Origin: JABDOU01 sp041609995
Lineage (GTDB): Bacteria; Actinomycetota; Acidimicrobiia; Spongiisociales; SHLN01
Reading direction: 5' to 3'
NCBI GenBank assembly: GCA_041609995.1
Contig: JBFIPU010000022.1
Span: 1-29,940 of the forward strand
Length of the DNA stretch: 29,940 bases
Positions 14,670 to 23,718 of this stretch are shown one piece after another. A program made the position numbers and the translations under genes. The stretch's first letter is position 1, and each line of letters begins with the position of its first letter. The notes beneath the pieces are model-generated. The model saw nothing but the letters and a program-made list of their open reading frames with translations. It was not told where the DNA came from and did no database searches.

Positions 14670-14832
14670 CGATTCAACTGTCCGACGATGCGCGCCCACC
14701 TTATGGATCATTTGGCGTCCTTACTCCAGCCTGTTTCAGAATCTAGGCATTCATCTTTGGTTCTGCTGAAGTTGAGCTGCGGCCGGCTCAGGCGGGTTCC
14801 CACCGGCGCGTTCTCCTGCTACGTGTAGGCCC
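14670..14832. promoter_or_regulatory. Divergent intergenic region between the lipoprotein gene and comEA
   Basis: This 163-bp spacer should hold promoters in both directions. TACGTG at 14820-14825 lies 7 nt before the comEA ATG and could be its -10. It is AT-richer near 14700-14760 than the surroundings. No conserved operator was recognised. Confidence 0.35.
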
Positions 14833-15360
14833 ATGAGCCGCCTGCAATGGTCCGGCGCCGTGGTCCTCGTGCTCGTCGCGCTCGGGGCCGGGCTCTGGTT
14901 CGGCCGACCCGCCCAACCTCCCCCGGTGGGGTCGGTCACTGCCTCCCCGATGTCCGAGACCATCGCGGTGCACGCGGCCGGAGCAGTGATGAAGCCCGGG
15001 GTGGTGGTGGTTCCCGCCGGCTCCCGGGTCGAGGCCGTGATCGCGGCCGCAGGCGGTTTCGGCCCCGAAGCCGATCCGTCGGCGGTGAATCTGGCCGCAC
15101 CGGTTTCCGATGGCCAGCAGATCGTCGTCTATCGCCGTTCACCAGAGTCGCCGCCCGGGTTCGGAGGGAAAGTGATCGTCAATCAGGCGACGACCGAAGA
15201 ACTGAAAGGCGTTCCTGGCGTGGGTGAGGTGTTGGCTGCCCGCATCATCGAATTCCGCGCCACCAACGGGCCGTTCTCGGTCATCGAGGACCTGCTGGAC
15301 GTCCCGGGGATCGGGGAGTCGAAGCTCGCCATGATGCGAGAGCACATCAGAATCCCGTGA
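14833..15360 (+). CDS. comEA: ComEA-type DNA-binding competence protein
   Basis: The 175-aa protein is anchored by one N-terminal membrane helix (about 8-25), with the rest outside the membrane. An SLBB-like domain follows (about 43-100; VHAAGAVMKPGVVVVPAGSR). The C-terminal helix-hairpin-helix pair has VNQATTEELKGVPGVGEVLA and IEDLLDVPGIGESKLAMM, the GVG and GIG turns that bind the DNA backbone. In the family it captures incoming DNA for transport by ComEC. The gene overlaps comEC by 4 bp. No strong Shine-Dalgarno sequence is seen, so the start may be leaderless. Confidence 0.93.
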   Translation: MSRLQWSGAVVLVLVALGAGLWFGRPAQPPPVGSVTASPMSETIAVHAAGAVMKPGVVVVPAGSRVEAVIAAAGGFGPEADPSAVNLAAPVSDGQQIVVYRRSPESPPGFGGKVIVNQATTEELKGVPGVGEVLAARIIEFRATNGPFSVIEDLLDVPGIGESKLAMMREHIRIP

Positions 15361-17528
15361 GCGCCAGGTGGGCCCAGCTCCCACCCACCAGCCGATTCTG
15401 CCTGCTCATGGCCGCCCTCACGTGGATGGGAGTCGGGCTCGGCCGAAGCCTCCCGGTCCCGGTGTTGCTGTTCGTTGTCGCTCCGTTGTTGGCGGCTCTG
15501 GTTCGCCCGGCGGCGCGCTGGTGGGTGATCATATTGACGATCGGAATGGCCGCCGGTGCCGGATCGTCCCAGCGCGAGGCGAATGTGCTCAACGCACCCA
15601 CGCCGGAAGGCGAGGCCATTATCCAAGCCCGCGTCGTGTCGGGACCACACGGGTCAGATGGCCGACACCGGTATGTGGCGCGCCCCCGGTCTCTGGGAGA
15701 CAAGGAATGGTCGGGGCCTCCCATCGCGCTTGTGCTGCCGGAGGGACCCACGCTTCCCGACGTCGGTGACATCGTTTCCGTGACCGGCGAGATCGACCCG
15801 TCACCAGCGTTCGTTCGCGGCCGGGCGGTGGCGGCGACGATGTTCGCCGGCGAATTCTCGCGGCTCTCACGAAGTGTCAATCCGTTTGTGCGCGCCGGCA
15901 ATGCGGTTCGCCATCGGGTCCAGAAACTGACCGCGGCCGATGGCGAGGGTGCTGCTCTGGTGGCCGGATTCCTGATCGGCGACACGTCCGGCGTGGGCGA
16001 GGCAGACATCGAGGCCATGCGACGAGCCGGGTTAGCCCATTTCGTGGCGGTGTCCGGCAGCAACGTGGCATTGTTTCTGCTCGGGTGGTGGCTGGTGACG
16101 ATGCCGGTATCTCTTCGATCCCGGCCCAGAGCCTGGCTCGGCCTGGCGGCCCTCGGCGTGTTCGTGGTCGCCACCCGGTGGGAGCCGTCGGTTGTGCGGG
16201 CTTCAGGCATGGCTGCGCTGGTGTTGATGGGACGACTGGTGTCCGGGCCCATCGACCGGTGGATGGCGCTCGGGATCACCGTGACGGTCGCGTTGCTGAT
16301 ATCGCCCGAACTGGCGGGATCCATCGGGTTCCAGCTGTCGGTCGCCGCCACGGCCGGCGTGATGTCCGCCCCTCGAACCGGTCGGCGGCCTCGCTGGCTG
16401 TGGTCAAGCCTGTGGGCAACGCTCGGTGCGCAGATTGCGGTCGCCCCGCTGCTGCTGCAACTCGGCCGTGTGCCGCTCCTGGCGCCACTCGCCAATCTCA
16501 TCGCCGCCCCGATGGTGAGCATGGCAACGGTGCTCGGGATGGCGGGCTCGTTCCTCAACAGTGCGATGCTGGTGTCGGTTGCTGCTCGACTGGCCGACGC
16601 TGTTCTGGATCTGGCGTGGTGGATGTTTGGAGGCCCGCAGGCGAGCTGGGTGGGCATGGTCGGTGTGCTGGTTGGTCTGGCCGCCGTCCGCTCGTCCCGC
16701 ACCCGTCCCTTCGCGATCTCGATCGGGGTGCTGGGGGTCGTGGTCGGGATTGCACCGTCGTCCGCCCCGCCGGCGCCCCTGGTCGTCTTCATGGACGTCG
16801 GCCAGGGCGACGCCGCGCTGTTGATGGGCCCGTACGGCGAGGTGATCCTCATCGATGGCGGCCCCGATCCCACCGGTGTCCTCGTCAAGCTGCAGGAGTG
16901 GGGAGTCGACCACGTCGACCTCATGGTGGCCAGCCACCTCCACGCCGACCACGTCACCGGCCTGCTGGCGCCGGCGGAGAAGATGCCGGTGGGCGTGCTC
17001 TGGCATGCCGGGCATCGGGAACGAGAGGGCAGATATCAAGAGTTGTTGACGGAGAGCGCGAGCTGGGGAGTCTCAACCCTCGTGCCCCGGCACGGTTCGA
17101 TGCATACGTTCGGGTCCTTCCACATCGAGGTACTCGGTCCCCTCCGCCGGTACGTGTCGCCCAACGACCAGTCTTTGGTGCTGCGTATCACGGTAGGCGA
17201 TCACCGGTTGCTGTTCCCTGGAGACGTGGAGCACATCGCCCAGTCCGAACTCGGCGCCCTCCCTGCCGAGATCCTGAAGGTGCCGCACCAAGGGGCGGCG
17301 ACCAGCGACCTGGACTGGCTCGCAAGTGTTGGCGCCGAGGTGGCCATCATCTCTGTGGGCCCCAACAACTACGGCCACCCGGCGGGGGACGTGGTGGCGG
17401 CGCTGACCGAGAGCGGTGCCGAGGTGCTCAGGACCGATGAGCTCGGCGACATCGCAGTCGAGTTCCGGGGTGGGGCTACCCGATGGTCGGTTGCGGACTG
17501 CGTCGGGGCCTGTCAGGGCTTCGACTAA
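15357..17528 (+). CDS. comEC: ComEC/Rec2 DNA uptake channel
   Basis: This 723-aa polytopic membrane protein starts with a GTG overlapping the comEA stop. Two or three membrane helices lead, followed by an extracellular OB-like section (about 80-160) and the competence domain with HFVAVSGSNVALFLLGWWLV near 225-245 and many helices. The C-terminal part is a metallo-beta-lactamase-like domain: FMDVGQGDAALLMG, LIDGGP, SHLHADHVTGL (about residue 526), LFPGDVE and LKVPHQGA. The HxHxDH motif is intact, so a nuclease or phosphodiesterase role remains possible. It should carry single-stranded DNA across the membrane. The length and domain order are normal. Confidence 0.95.
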   Translation: MSARWAQLPPTSRFCLLMAALTWMGVGLGRSLPVPVLLFVVAPLLAALVRPAARWWVIILTIGMAAGAGSSQREANVLNAPTPEGEAIIQARVVSGPHGSDGRHRYVARPRSLGDKEWSGPPIALVLPEGPTLPDVGDIVSVTGEIDPSPAFVRGRAVAATMFAGEFSRLSRSVNPFVRAGNAVRHRVQKLTAADGEGAALVAGFLIGDTSGVGEADIEAMRRAGLAHFVAVSGSNVALFLLGWWLVTMPVSLRSRPRAWLGLAALGVFVVATRWEPSVVRASGMAALVLMGRLVSGPIDRWMALGITVTVALLISPELAGSIGFQLSVAATAGVMSAPRTGRRPRWLWSSLWATLGAQIAVAPLLLQLGRVPLLAPLANLIAAPMVSMATVLGMAGSFLNSAMLVSVAARLADAVLDLAWWMFGGPQASWVGMVGVLVGLAAVRSSRTRPFAISIGVLGVVVGIAPSSAPPAPLVVFMDVGQGDAALLMGPYGEVILIDGGPDPTGVLVKLQEWGVDHVDLMVASHLHADHVTGLLAPAEKMPVGVLWHAGHREREGRYQELLTESASWGVSTLVPRHGSMHTFGSFHIEVLGPLRRYVSPNDQSLVLRITVGDHRLLFPGDVEHIAQSELGALPAEILKVPHQGAATSDLDWLASVGAEVAIISVGPNNYGHPAGDVVAALTESGAEVLRTDELGDIAVEFRGGATRWSVADCVGACQGFD

Positions 17529-17531
17529 CGT
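17526..17531 (+). promoter_or_regulatory. -10 hexamer before holA
   Basis: TAACGT overlaps the comEC stop and ends 8 nt before the ATG at 17540. There is no Shine-Dalgarno sequence, so holA may also be transcribed separately as a nearly leaderless message. Confidence 0.35.
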
Positions 17532-17539
17532 CGTTGGCC

Positions 17540-18529
17540 ATGGAGGTTGTGGCTGTCACCGGGCCGAAGGACGCGGGCCCAGGCGAGCGGGAGATGATGC
17601 TCAAACAGGCGATGTCGCTCGTCGGTGAGGGTCCCGAACCGCTCCGCATCGAGGTCCCCGCCAAAGGCTCAGGTGAACCTGAAGGTGCCGGAGTCATGCG
17701 GCAAGCGCTCGAGCCGGTGATCCCGGCCTTGCAGAGCGGAAGCCTATTCGGCGACAACCCGCCGCTGCTCATCGTCGACGTGCAGAATCTGCAAGCCGCC
17801 GAGGCCGAGGTCATCTCGGAGCTGATCTCGCCGCCCCCCGCCGGCGCCCGGGTCGTGATCGTCTCAGCCGGAGCCATGCCGACCACGCTGGCGAAGGCGG
17901 TGAAGGAGCACGGAGAGACGCACCGGGTTGGTCCTGTGCGCGAACGTGACGCCCGGGGCTGGCTGGCGCAGGAGGCGAAAAGTCGGAGACTGGCGCTGGA
18001 CGCCGAGGCCCGCGAGGCGTTGATCACGCGCTTCGGCACGGATCTGGCCTCGATCGGGGCTGCCCTCGATCAGCTCCGGGAACTGGAAGGCCCTGTCTCG
18101 GATGCCGACATTCGCGAGCGGTTCAAAAACCGGCCCGATGAGCCGGTTTGGCTCTACGCCGATGCGGTGGCAGCAGGCGATGTGGGCCAAGCACTCCGCC
18201 GGCTCACCGATTTCCTCACCCACTCCCATCCGTTGATTCTCCTGGCGTACTTGGAGGGTGAGCTGCGTCGCCGGGCATTGGCGGCTGCAGCTCCGGACCT
18301 GGGGACGCTGACCGCCTGGCTCGGTGTGAAGCCCGACAACTATCCGGCCCAGAAGGCGTGGCGCCAGCGTTCTCAGACCTCCGACAGCGAACTGCGCCGG
18401 GCGCTCTCGGCGCTGGCCCGAGCGGACCGGGTGCTCAAAACACAGCCGGAGGAGACGCATGCGGTGACGCTCGAACGTCTGACCGTGGCCCTGTGTCGCT
18501 GGTTCGGCGGACAGGCGGTGCGGCGGTGA
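17540..18529 (+). CDS. holA: DNA polymerase III delta subunit
   Basis: The 329-aa protein is the clamp-loader delta subunit, which opens the beta clamp. Recognisable parts are LQSGSLFGDNPPLLIVDVQN near 65-85, ARVVIVSAGAMPTTLAKAVKEHG in the AAA-like domain II, WLAQEAKSRRLALDAEAREAL near 145, and the C-terminal RRLTDFLTHSHPLILLAYLEGELRR. The N-terminus is short, and the usual Walker A is degenerate, as expected for delta. ATG 17540 (MEVVAVTGPKD) was chosen; ATG 17483 is open but overlaps comEC. The comEA-comEC-holA order is the common bacterial arrangement and supports the call. The stop overlaps the GTG of the next gene. Confidence 0.88.
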   Translation: MEVVAVTGPKDAGPGEREMMLKQAMSLVGEGPEPLRIEVPAKGSGEPEGAGVMRQALEPVIPALQSGSLFGDNPPLLIVDVQNLQAAEAEVISELISPPPAGARVVIVSAGAMPTTLAKAVKEHGETHRVGPVRERDARGWLAQEAKSRRLALDAEAREALITRFGTDLASIGAALDQLRELEGPVSDADIRERFKNRPDEPVWLYADAVAAGDVGQALRRLTDFLTHSHPLILLAYLEGELRRRALAAAAPDLGTLTAWLGVKPDNYPAQKAWRQRSQTSDSELRRALSALARADRVLKTQPEETHAVTLERLTVALCRWFGGQAVRR

Positions 18530-19746
18530 ACGCAACGCATCGGGTCTCACGTTTCGCCACCGGTCTCCTGATTCTGATGACGGTGGTGTTTCTGGTGGCG
18601 TTATGGGTGGAGCAGACGTATCCGTGGGTTGGCTACATCCGGGCGACAGCCGAGGCCTCGATGGTGGGCGCGCTCGCCGATTGGTTCGCCGTGACCGCAC
18701 TGTTCCGGCACCCGCTCGGTCTCAAGATTCCACATACGGCCATCATCCCCAGCCGCAAAGACCAGCTCGGGAAAGCCCTGGGCACGTTCATGCAGGAGAG
18801 TTTCTTGTCGCCGGACAACATCGAGACGCGCATCCAGGACATCGACGTGTCCCAACGCATCGCCGAGTGGCTGAGTCAGCCGGCGGCGGCCCGGCGCATG
18901 GCGGTCCGTCTGGCCGACGGCCTCGGCACCGTCGCCGGCCACCTCGATGACGATCGCATCGCCGAAGGTTTGCGAGACGTGGTGGTGGAGCGACTGCGGT
19001 CGATGCCGATCACGCCCCTGGTTCGCGAGTGGGCGGCGCTGGCGACCGAGGAAGGCCGGGTGGACGCCACCCTCGACAGCGTCATGCCCTATTTCGTATC
19101 AGCAATCGCCAGCAACGAGGAGCGGCTGCAAGCCGCCCTGTCCGAGGCCTCTCCGTGGTGGGTGCCTCGCCAGGTGGATGCGGCCATCATGCAGCAGGCC
19201 GTGGACGTCGTGGCCCGTTTTGCTCAACACGTCGCCGAGGATCCCGATCACCCGTTTCGAGAGACCTTTGCCGGCATGGTGAACGACCAGGTCCAGCGGC
19301 TGGAAACGGACCCCCTCATCGAAAAGCGGCTGGAGGAGTTCAAGGAGGAGCTCATCGAGCACCCGGCCGTCCAGGGACTGCTCGACGGGGTATGGCAGAG
19401 CACCAAGTCGGATCTACAGGCCCAGGCCGCGGCCGGGGAGGGAGAGTTGGTCGAACGGTTCGAAGAGGCGATCACCCGGTTCGCCGGTTCTCTCAACCGC
19501 GATGAAGCCTTGCGGGCCCGGATCGACGAGCGGGTGCTCAACATCAGTCGCGAGCTGGTCGAACGGTTCGAAGACGATGTGTCGGACCTGGTCGAGGCAA
19601 CCGTCAAGTCGTGGGACACCGACGAGACCACCAATCGGATTGAAGACCTGATCGGGCGTGATCTGCAGTTCATCCGCATCAGCGGTACGGTCGTGGGCGG
19701 GGTCGCCGGGTTCGTGATCTACACGATTGCCCAGCTCGTGACCTGA
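18526..19746 (+). CDS. DUF445-family membrane protein
   Basis: This 406-aa protein starts with GTG (18526), overlapping the holA stop, with GGCGG before it. An N-terminal membrane helix (about 10-27) is followed by the family signature EASMVGALADWFAVTALFRHPLGLKIPHTAIIPSRKDQL. The middle is long, helical and acidic (several VERFEED-like repeats suggest coiled coil), and a C-terminal helix GTVVGGVAGFVIYTIAQLV re-enters the membrane. Members (YjiN/YheB relatives) have no firm function. The gene ends convergent with the aminotransferase, 10 bp away. Confidence 0.9.
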   Translation: MNATHRVSRFATGLLILMTVVFLVALWVEQTYPWVGYIRATAEASMVGALADWFAVTALFRHPLGLKIPHTAIIPSRKDQLGKALGTFMQESFLSPDNIETRIQDIDVSQRIAEWLSQPAAARRMAVRLADGLGTVAGHLDDDRIAEGLRDVVVERLRSMPITPLVREWAALATEEGRVDATLDSVMPYFVSAIASNEERLQAALSEASPWWVPRQVDAAIMQQAVDVVARFAQHVAEDPDHPFRETFAGMVNDQVQRLETDPLIEKRLEEFKEELIEHPAVQGLLDGVWQSTKSDLQAQAAAGEGELVERFEEAITRFAGSLNRDEALRARIDERVLNISRELVERFEDDVSDLVEATVKSWDTDETTNRIEDLIGRDLQFIRISGTVVGGVAGFVIYTIAQLVT

Positions 19747-19756
19747 CGCTTGGCGG

Positions 19757-20872
19757 CTATGAGAACAGGGTTTCGGTGAACCGGTCGAGGCGTTCGACCC
19801 CCTCGCCGAAGTTGGTCCGGCCCATTCCGAGCCGGAAGTGGTTGCCGGGCCATTCGAACAACGAGCCCGGGGCCAGCAACACGCCTTCTTCCGTTACGAG
19901 CTGTCGGGCGAATTCCTCGATCTCATAAGGGGTTGTGAATTCCGGAAAGGCCGTTGTCCCGCCCTGTGGTCGCATCCATTGGAAAGCACCCTCCCACTTG
20001 TAGAAGAAGCTGTCGGCGATGGCCAGGTTCTCGGCCACGATCGACCGGCTCCGCTTGAGGATCACCCCGGCGTTGTCGAGGGCGATCTCTGCCAGCAGCT
20101 CTGCGGGGGCGGACGAACATATCGTCGTGTAATCCTTGAACTGCGCCAGCCGCCGCAACAATTCGTGGTCGCTGCTCGCCACCCAGCCGATGCGGAGCCC
20201 GGCGAGTGCGAAGGACTTCGACATCACGCCCAGGGAGACGCCGTAGGGCGAGAGATCTGCGACCGGCGGAGGATGGCCCCCTTCGTGAACGAGGAACCGG
20301 TAGACCTCGTCACCCAGGAGGGTGGCCCCGGCTTCCCGGCAGAGCTCGATGAGCTGTGTGAGCTCTGGCTCCCGGATCACGGCACCGGTCGGGTTGTGCG
20401 GGCTGTTGACGACCACCAGCTCGGTTTGCGGGCCGATGGCGGCCGCCAGCGCCTCCAGCGGCAGCGACCAGCCCGGACCAAGCGGGATGCGAACGACCTC
20501 CGCTCCGGTTGCCGCCGCCACCTGGTAGAGCGATTGATAGGCCGGTGTCACCACCACGGCCTGGGTACCCGGTCCGAGCAGCACGTTGCTCAGGCAAAAG
20601 ATCGCCTCCTCCGCTCCGGCAAAGGTCAGAATCTCATCGGTGCCCAGTGTGTCGTAGAGCTTGCCGATCTGGTGACGCAACAGCGGGTGCCCGGAGGCCT
20701 GCGTGTAGCCGAGCGACAGGTTGTTCCAGCGGTTCAACTGATCGGGGGAGGCGAGTTCGAGGAGTTCCGACAATCGCCATGGCTCGACGTCGGACGAGCA
20801 GAGCAGGATTTCGGTGGTGAATTCGTACCGATCGAAAAAGCGCTCGAGCGCGAACGGGGGAAGGTGCATCAC
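19757..20872 (-). CDS. PLP-dependent class I/II aminotransferase
   Basis: This 371-aa fold-type I enzyme has the PLP lysine K219 in VMSKSFALAGLRIGW, NSPHNPTG at 156-163, DEVYRF at 188-193 and TQASGHPLLRHQIGKLYD near 57-73. FRLGMGRTNF near the end supplies the carboxylate-binding arginine. The substrate is not readable; relatives include aspartate and aromatic transaminases and capreomycidine-synthase-like enzymes. The first codon is GTG (20872), followed directly by ATG (20869); either may be used. The gene stands alone on the minus strand, divergent from glmS. Confidence 0.92.
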   Translation of the reverse strand: MMHLPPFALERFFDRYEFTTEILLCSSDVEPWRLSELLELASPDQLNRWNNLSLGYTQASGHPLLRHQIGKLYDTLGTDEILTFAGAEEAIFCLSNVLLGPGTQAVVVTPAYQSLYQVAAATGAEVVRIPLGPGWSLPLEALAAAIGPQTELVVVNSPHNPTGAVIREPELTQLIELCREAGATLLGDEVYRFLVHEGGHPPPVADLSPYGVSLGVMSKSFALAGLRIGWVASSDHELLRRLAQFKDYTTICSSAPAELLAEIALDNAGVILKRSRSIVAENLAIADSFFYKWEGAFQWMRPQGGTTAFPEFTTPYEIEEFARQLVTEEGVLLAPGSLFEWPGNHFRLGMGRTNFGEGVERLDRFTETLFS

Positions 20873-21326
20873 GAGACGGCAGGGTCGGCCCGAACGTCAT
20901 CCGCCGTTGGCGGGAACCGAAAGCGGATTCTGGCGGGCGACAGGCAGTGTCTCTGCATGCGGCCAGTCTGCCACGACAGTCCGGGCTTCTCCGACTACTC
21001 TGACGCAAGGAGACAAGAACAAACAAGCGCCAGACCTGCCTGGATTTCACGCAGGTGACGAGGTAGAGGGAGTATCGAAGCCTTCGGCGGGTGCCCTCTC
21101 GGTTGTCCACGACCGGACGGCGGCGTTAAAACCAGGTGGCGACATCTGGGACAAAGCGCCGGCGATGTGGAGCGGATCCAGCCGCGTCTCCTCTCTGGAA
21201 GTTGTGAACGTGCTTGATGGGCACACGCCCGCGATGATGCGGGCGAATTGCCGGCGGTCCGTGGTCGCCGTACGTTCCAACCGGACGAACGTCGACGATA
21301 CGCGCCGCGGCGCAAGAGGGAGACAT
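20873..21326 (+). promoter_or_regulatory. Long intergenic region upstream of glmS
   Basis: These 454 bp separate the divergent aminotransferase and glmS. The glmS frame stays open through all of it, but the translation is low-complexity and unconserved in appearance. AAGGAGACAAGAAC at about 21008-21021 looks like a ribosome-binding site without a following gene. TTGTCC...GTTAAA near 21100-21127 is a weak promoter candidate. I see no glmS ribozyme core. Confidence 0.4.
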
Positions 21327-23150
21327 ATGTGTGGAATCATGGGTTACGTGGGCCCGCAGCAGGCCGCCCCCATCGTCTTGGAGGGTCTGCGGAGGCTCGA
21401 GTATCGAGGCTATGACTCGGCCGGACTGGCCGTCAACGAGGGTGATGGCATCGTCGTGCGGAAAGCTGCCGGGAAGATCGCCAATCTGGACGCGGCCTTG
21501 GCGGCGGCGATGCCGGCCGGCACTCTGGGAATCGGGCACACCCGCTGGGCCACCCACGGTCCCCCGACCGACTCCAACGCCCACCCCCACATCAACGAGC
21601 AGGCCACGTTCGCCGTGGTGCACAACGGGATCATCGAGAATTTCGCCGATCTCAAGGAGGAACTGGAAGAGGAGGGGGTGGTGTTCTCATCAGACACCGA
21701 CACCGAGGTGCTGGCCCACCTCGTGGGTCGCTACTACCAGGGTGACCTCCGGGATGCCGTGCGCCAGGCGGTCGACCGCGCCACCGGCGCCTACGCGCTG
21801 GTCGTGATGACATCGCTGGAGCCGGATCACATGGTGGCCGTTCGCATGATCAGCCCGCTGGTGGTCGGATTTGGCGAGGGGGAGATGTTCCTGGCGTCCG
21901 GCATTCCGGCCCTCTTGGAGCACACGCGCTCGGTGATGGTGGTCGAGGACGGCGAGATGGTGTCACTGCGAGCTGACGGCGTCGAGCTGACGACCATCGC
22001 CGGCGAGCCGGTCGACCGCCGGCCCGCTGAGGTGGAATGGGACCTGGAGGCTGCCGAAAAGGGTGGCTTCGAACACTTCATGCTGAAGGAGATCCACGAA
22101 CAGCCCGAGGTCGTGGCCGAGACACTCATGGGCCGTCTCGACGGGGATCACGTCGACCTCAACGAGGTCGCCTATACCGATGAGTTTGCCCAGGATCTGC
22201 GCAAGATCTGGATCACCGCGTGCGGCACCGCTTATCACGCGGGTTTGGTGGGCAAGCAGCTGTTCGAGAACCTGCTCCGCATCCCGACCGAAGTCGTCTA
22301 TGCCCATGAGTTGCGCTACTCGGATCCTTTGATCGAACCGGGTGACCTCGTCATCGCCATCAGCCAGTCCGGGGAGACGGTCGACACGCTCGTCGCCGCC
22401 CGCCTGGCCAAAGAGCTGGGAGGCCGTCTGGTGGCGATCACCAATGTCCCCGGCAGCGCCTTGAGTCACCTGGCCGACGACACCATCTACACGCGGGCGG
22501 GAATCGAGATCTCGGTGGCCTCTACCAAGGCGTACACCGCGATGGTGGTGGTCCAGTATCTGCTGGCGATGGACCTCGGGCAACGGCGCAAGTCACTCGA
22601 GCCCGACGACCAGCGCCGGCTCGGGCAAGGATTGGCCACGTTGCCGGGAGCGGTCGAGGCGATCGTCGGCCACGACGAAGCGATCGCCCGCGTGGCGTCG
22701 TCGCTGGTCGACGCCGAGGACATCTACTTCATCGGACGGGGCCTCGATTATGCAGTGGTGATGGAGGGCTCGTTGAAGTTGAAGGAGATCTCCTATATCC
22801 ACTCGGAGGCCATGCCGGCGGGCGAGCTCAAGCATGGGACGCTGGCGCTCGTAACCGATGGAACGCCGGTGGTCGTCGTTCTCACTCAGCAGGCGACCTA
22901 CGACAAGACCCTGTCGGCCGTGCAAGAGGTCAAAGCGCGGGGCGCGTATGTCATTGCCATCGGCTACGAGGATGATGATCAGCTGGATCGATTCGTCGAC
23001 GAGGTCATCCGGATCCCCCGGGTCGAGGATCTGTACGCCCCCGTCCCGGCGGCCGTGCCTCTCCAGCTGCTTGCCTATCACGTCGCCCGCCTGCGCGGCC
23101 TGGACATCGATCAGCCCCGCAACCTCGCCAAGTCGGTGACGGTGGAGTAA
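21327..23150 (+). CDS. glmS: Glutamine-fructose-6-phosphate aminotransferase (isomerising)
   Basis: The 607-aa enzyme makes glucosamine-6-phosphate for peptidoglycan precursors. The N-terminal glutaminase domain starts MCGIMGYVG with the Cys2 nucleophile exposed after Met removal; RRLEYRGYDSAGLAV, GHTRWATHG and HNGIIENF follow. The C-terminal half holds two SIS sugar-isomerase domains, with ACGTAYHAGLVGKQ, ISQSGETVDTL and GRGLDYAVVMEGSLKLKEIS, and ends PRNLAKSVTVE, the typical terminus. The ATG at 21327 has GAGGGAG before it and the Cys must be residue 2, which fixes the start despite the longer open frame. acpS follows after 21 bp. Confidence 0.98.
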   Translation: MCGIMGYVGPQQAAPIVLEGLRRLEYRGYDSAGLAVNEGDGIVVRKAAGKIANLDAALAAAMPAGTLGIGHTRWATHGPPTDSNAHPHINEQATFAVVHNGIIENFADLKEELEEEGVVFSSDTDTEVLAHLVGRYYQGDLRDAVRQAVDRATGAYALVVMTSLEPDHMVAVRMISPLVVGFGEGEMFLASGIPALLEHTRSVMVVEDGEMVSLRADGVELTTIAGEPVDRRPAEVEWDLEAAEKGGFEHFMLKEIHEQPEVVAETLMGRLDGDHVDLNEVAYTDEFAQDLRKIWITACGTAYHAGLVGKQLFENLLRIPTEVVYAHELRYSDPLIEPGDLVIAISQSGETVDTLVAARLAKELGGRLVAITNVPGSALSHLADDTIYTRAGIEISVASTKAYTAMVVVQYLLAMDLGQRRKSLEPDDQRRLGQGLATLPGAVEAIVGHDEAIARVASSLVDAEDIYFIGRGLDYAVVMEGSLKLKEISYIHSEAMPAGELKHGTLALVTDGTPVVVVLTQQATYDKTLSAVQEVKARGAYVIAIGYEDDDQLDRFVDEVIRIPRVEDLYAPVPAAVPLQLLAYHVARLRGLDIDQPRNLAKSVTVE

Positions 23151-23158
23151 CCCTGCCG

Positions 23159-23164
23159 TAGGGT
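23159..23164 (+). promoter_or_regulatory. -10 hexamer or RBS region before acpS
   Basis: TAGGGT ends 7 nt before the acpS ATG and fits a leaderless -10. It is also the right arm of a small hairpin ACCCT-GCCGT-AGGGT (23150-23164) and the only purine-rich tract that could act as a ribosome-binding site, so the two readings compete. Confidence 0.3.
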
Positions 23165-23171
23165 GTAGCAC

Positions 23172-23543
23172 ATGGACATCGTCGGCATTGGGATCGATCT
23201 GGCCGACATCCACAGGATTGAGGCCGTACTCGAGAGGTACCCGCGATTTGCACAGCGATGCTTCACCGAGCACGAGCAGGAATACGCCTTCCGCTTCGCC
23301 AAGCCTGCCCGCCGCTTCGCGGCCCGTTTTGGGGGCAAAGAAGCGGTCATGAAATCCCTCGGGAGAGGGTTCCGCCAGATCATGTGGCGAGACATCGAGA
23401 TCACCGGGGGCGGGCCGCCCCGGGTCAACCTGTCGGGGACGGCGGCCCGGCGGGCGGAAGAACTGGGTGTCGACAAGGTGCTGGTGACGATCACCCACAC
23501 CGACACGTCGGCCCTCGTGATGGCAATGGCAGTCCGGACCTGA
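23172..23543 (+). CDS. acpS: Holo-[acyl-carrier-protein] synthase
   Basis: The 123-aa enzyme attaches 4'-phosphopantetheine to the acyl carrier protein. GIGIDLADIHRIE (5-17) holds the metal-binding Asp, and FAARFGGKEAVMKSLG (49-64) holds the second conserved acid and lysine. FTEHEQEYAF and VTITHTDTSALVMAMA are also family features. The length is normal for the trimeric AcpS group. It is followed by alr, as in many bacteria, but without the nnrD gene often found between them. Confidence 0.95.
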   Translation: MDIVGIGIDLADIHRIEAVLERYPRFAQRCFTEHEQEYAFRFAKPARRFAARFGGKEAVMKSLGRGFRQIMWRDIEITGGGPPRVNLSGTAARRAEELGVDKVLVTITHTDTSALVMAMAVRT

Positions 23544-23718
23544 GGTCCGTGTTGTTGCCGGTCCGCCGAACTAATTTTCGGGCGGTTGCCGGCGATCGGA
23601 GCCTTTGCCCGTGCGCCGGCCTGCCTCGCCCACGCCCGGCCTGGACAGCCTGTTTCAGGTGCCATCGCGGTCGGCGCCGGCGAATGGAACGAACAACCGT
23701 GAGATCGGGGACAGAACG

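Noticed and set aside
21160..21190. Possible glmS ribozyme (AGCGCC motif upstream of glmS)
   Set aside because: Only the six-base start of the core is present. The following pairing and pseudoknot elements could not be found, and the class is mainly known from Firmicutes.
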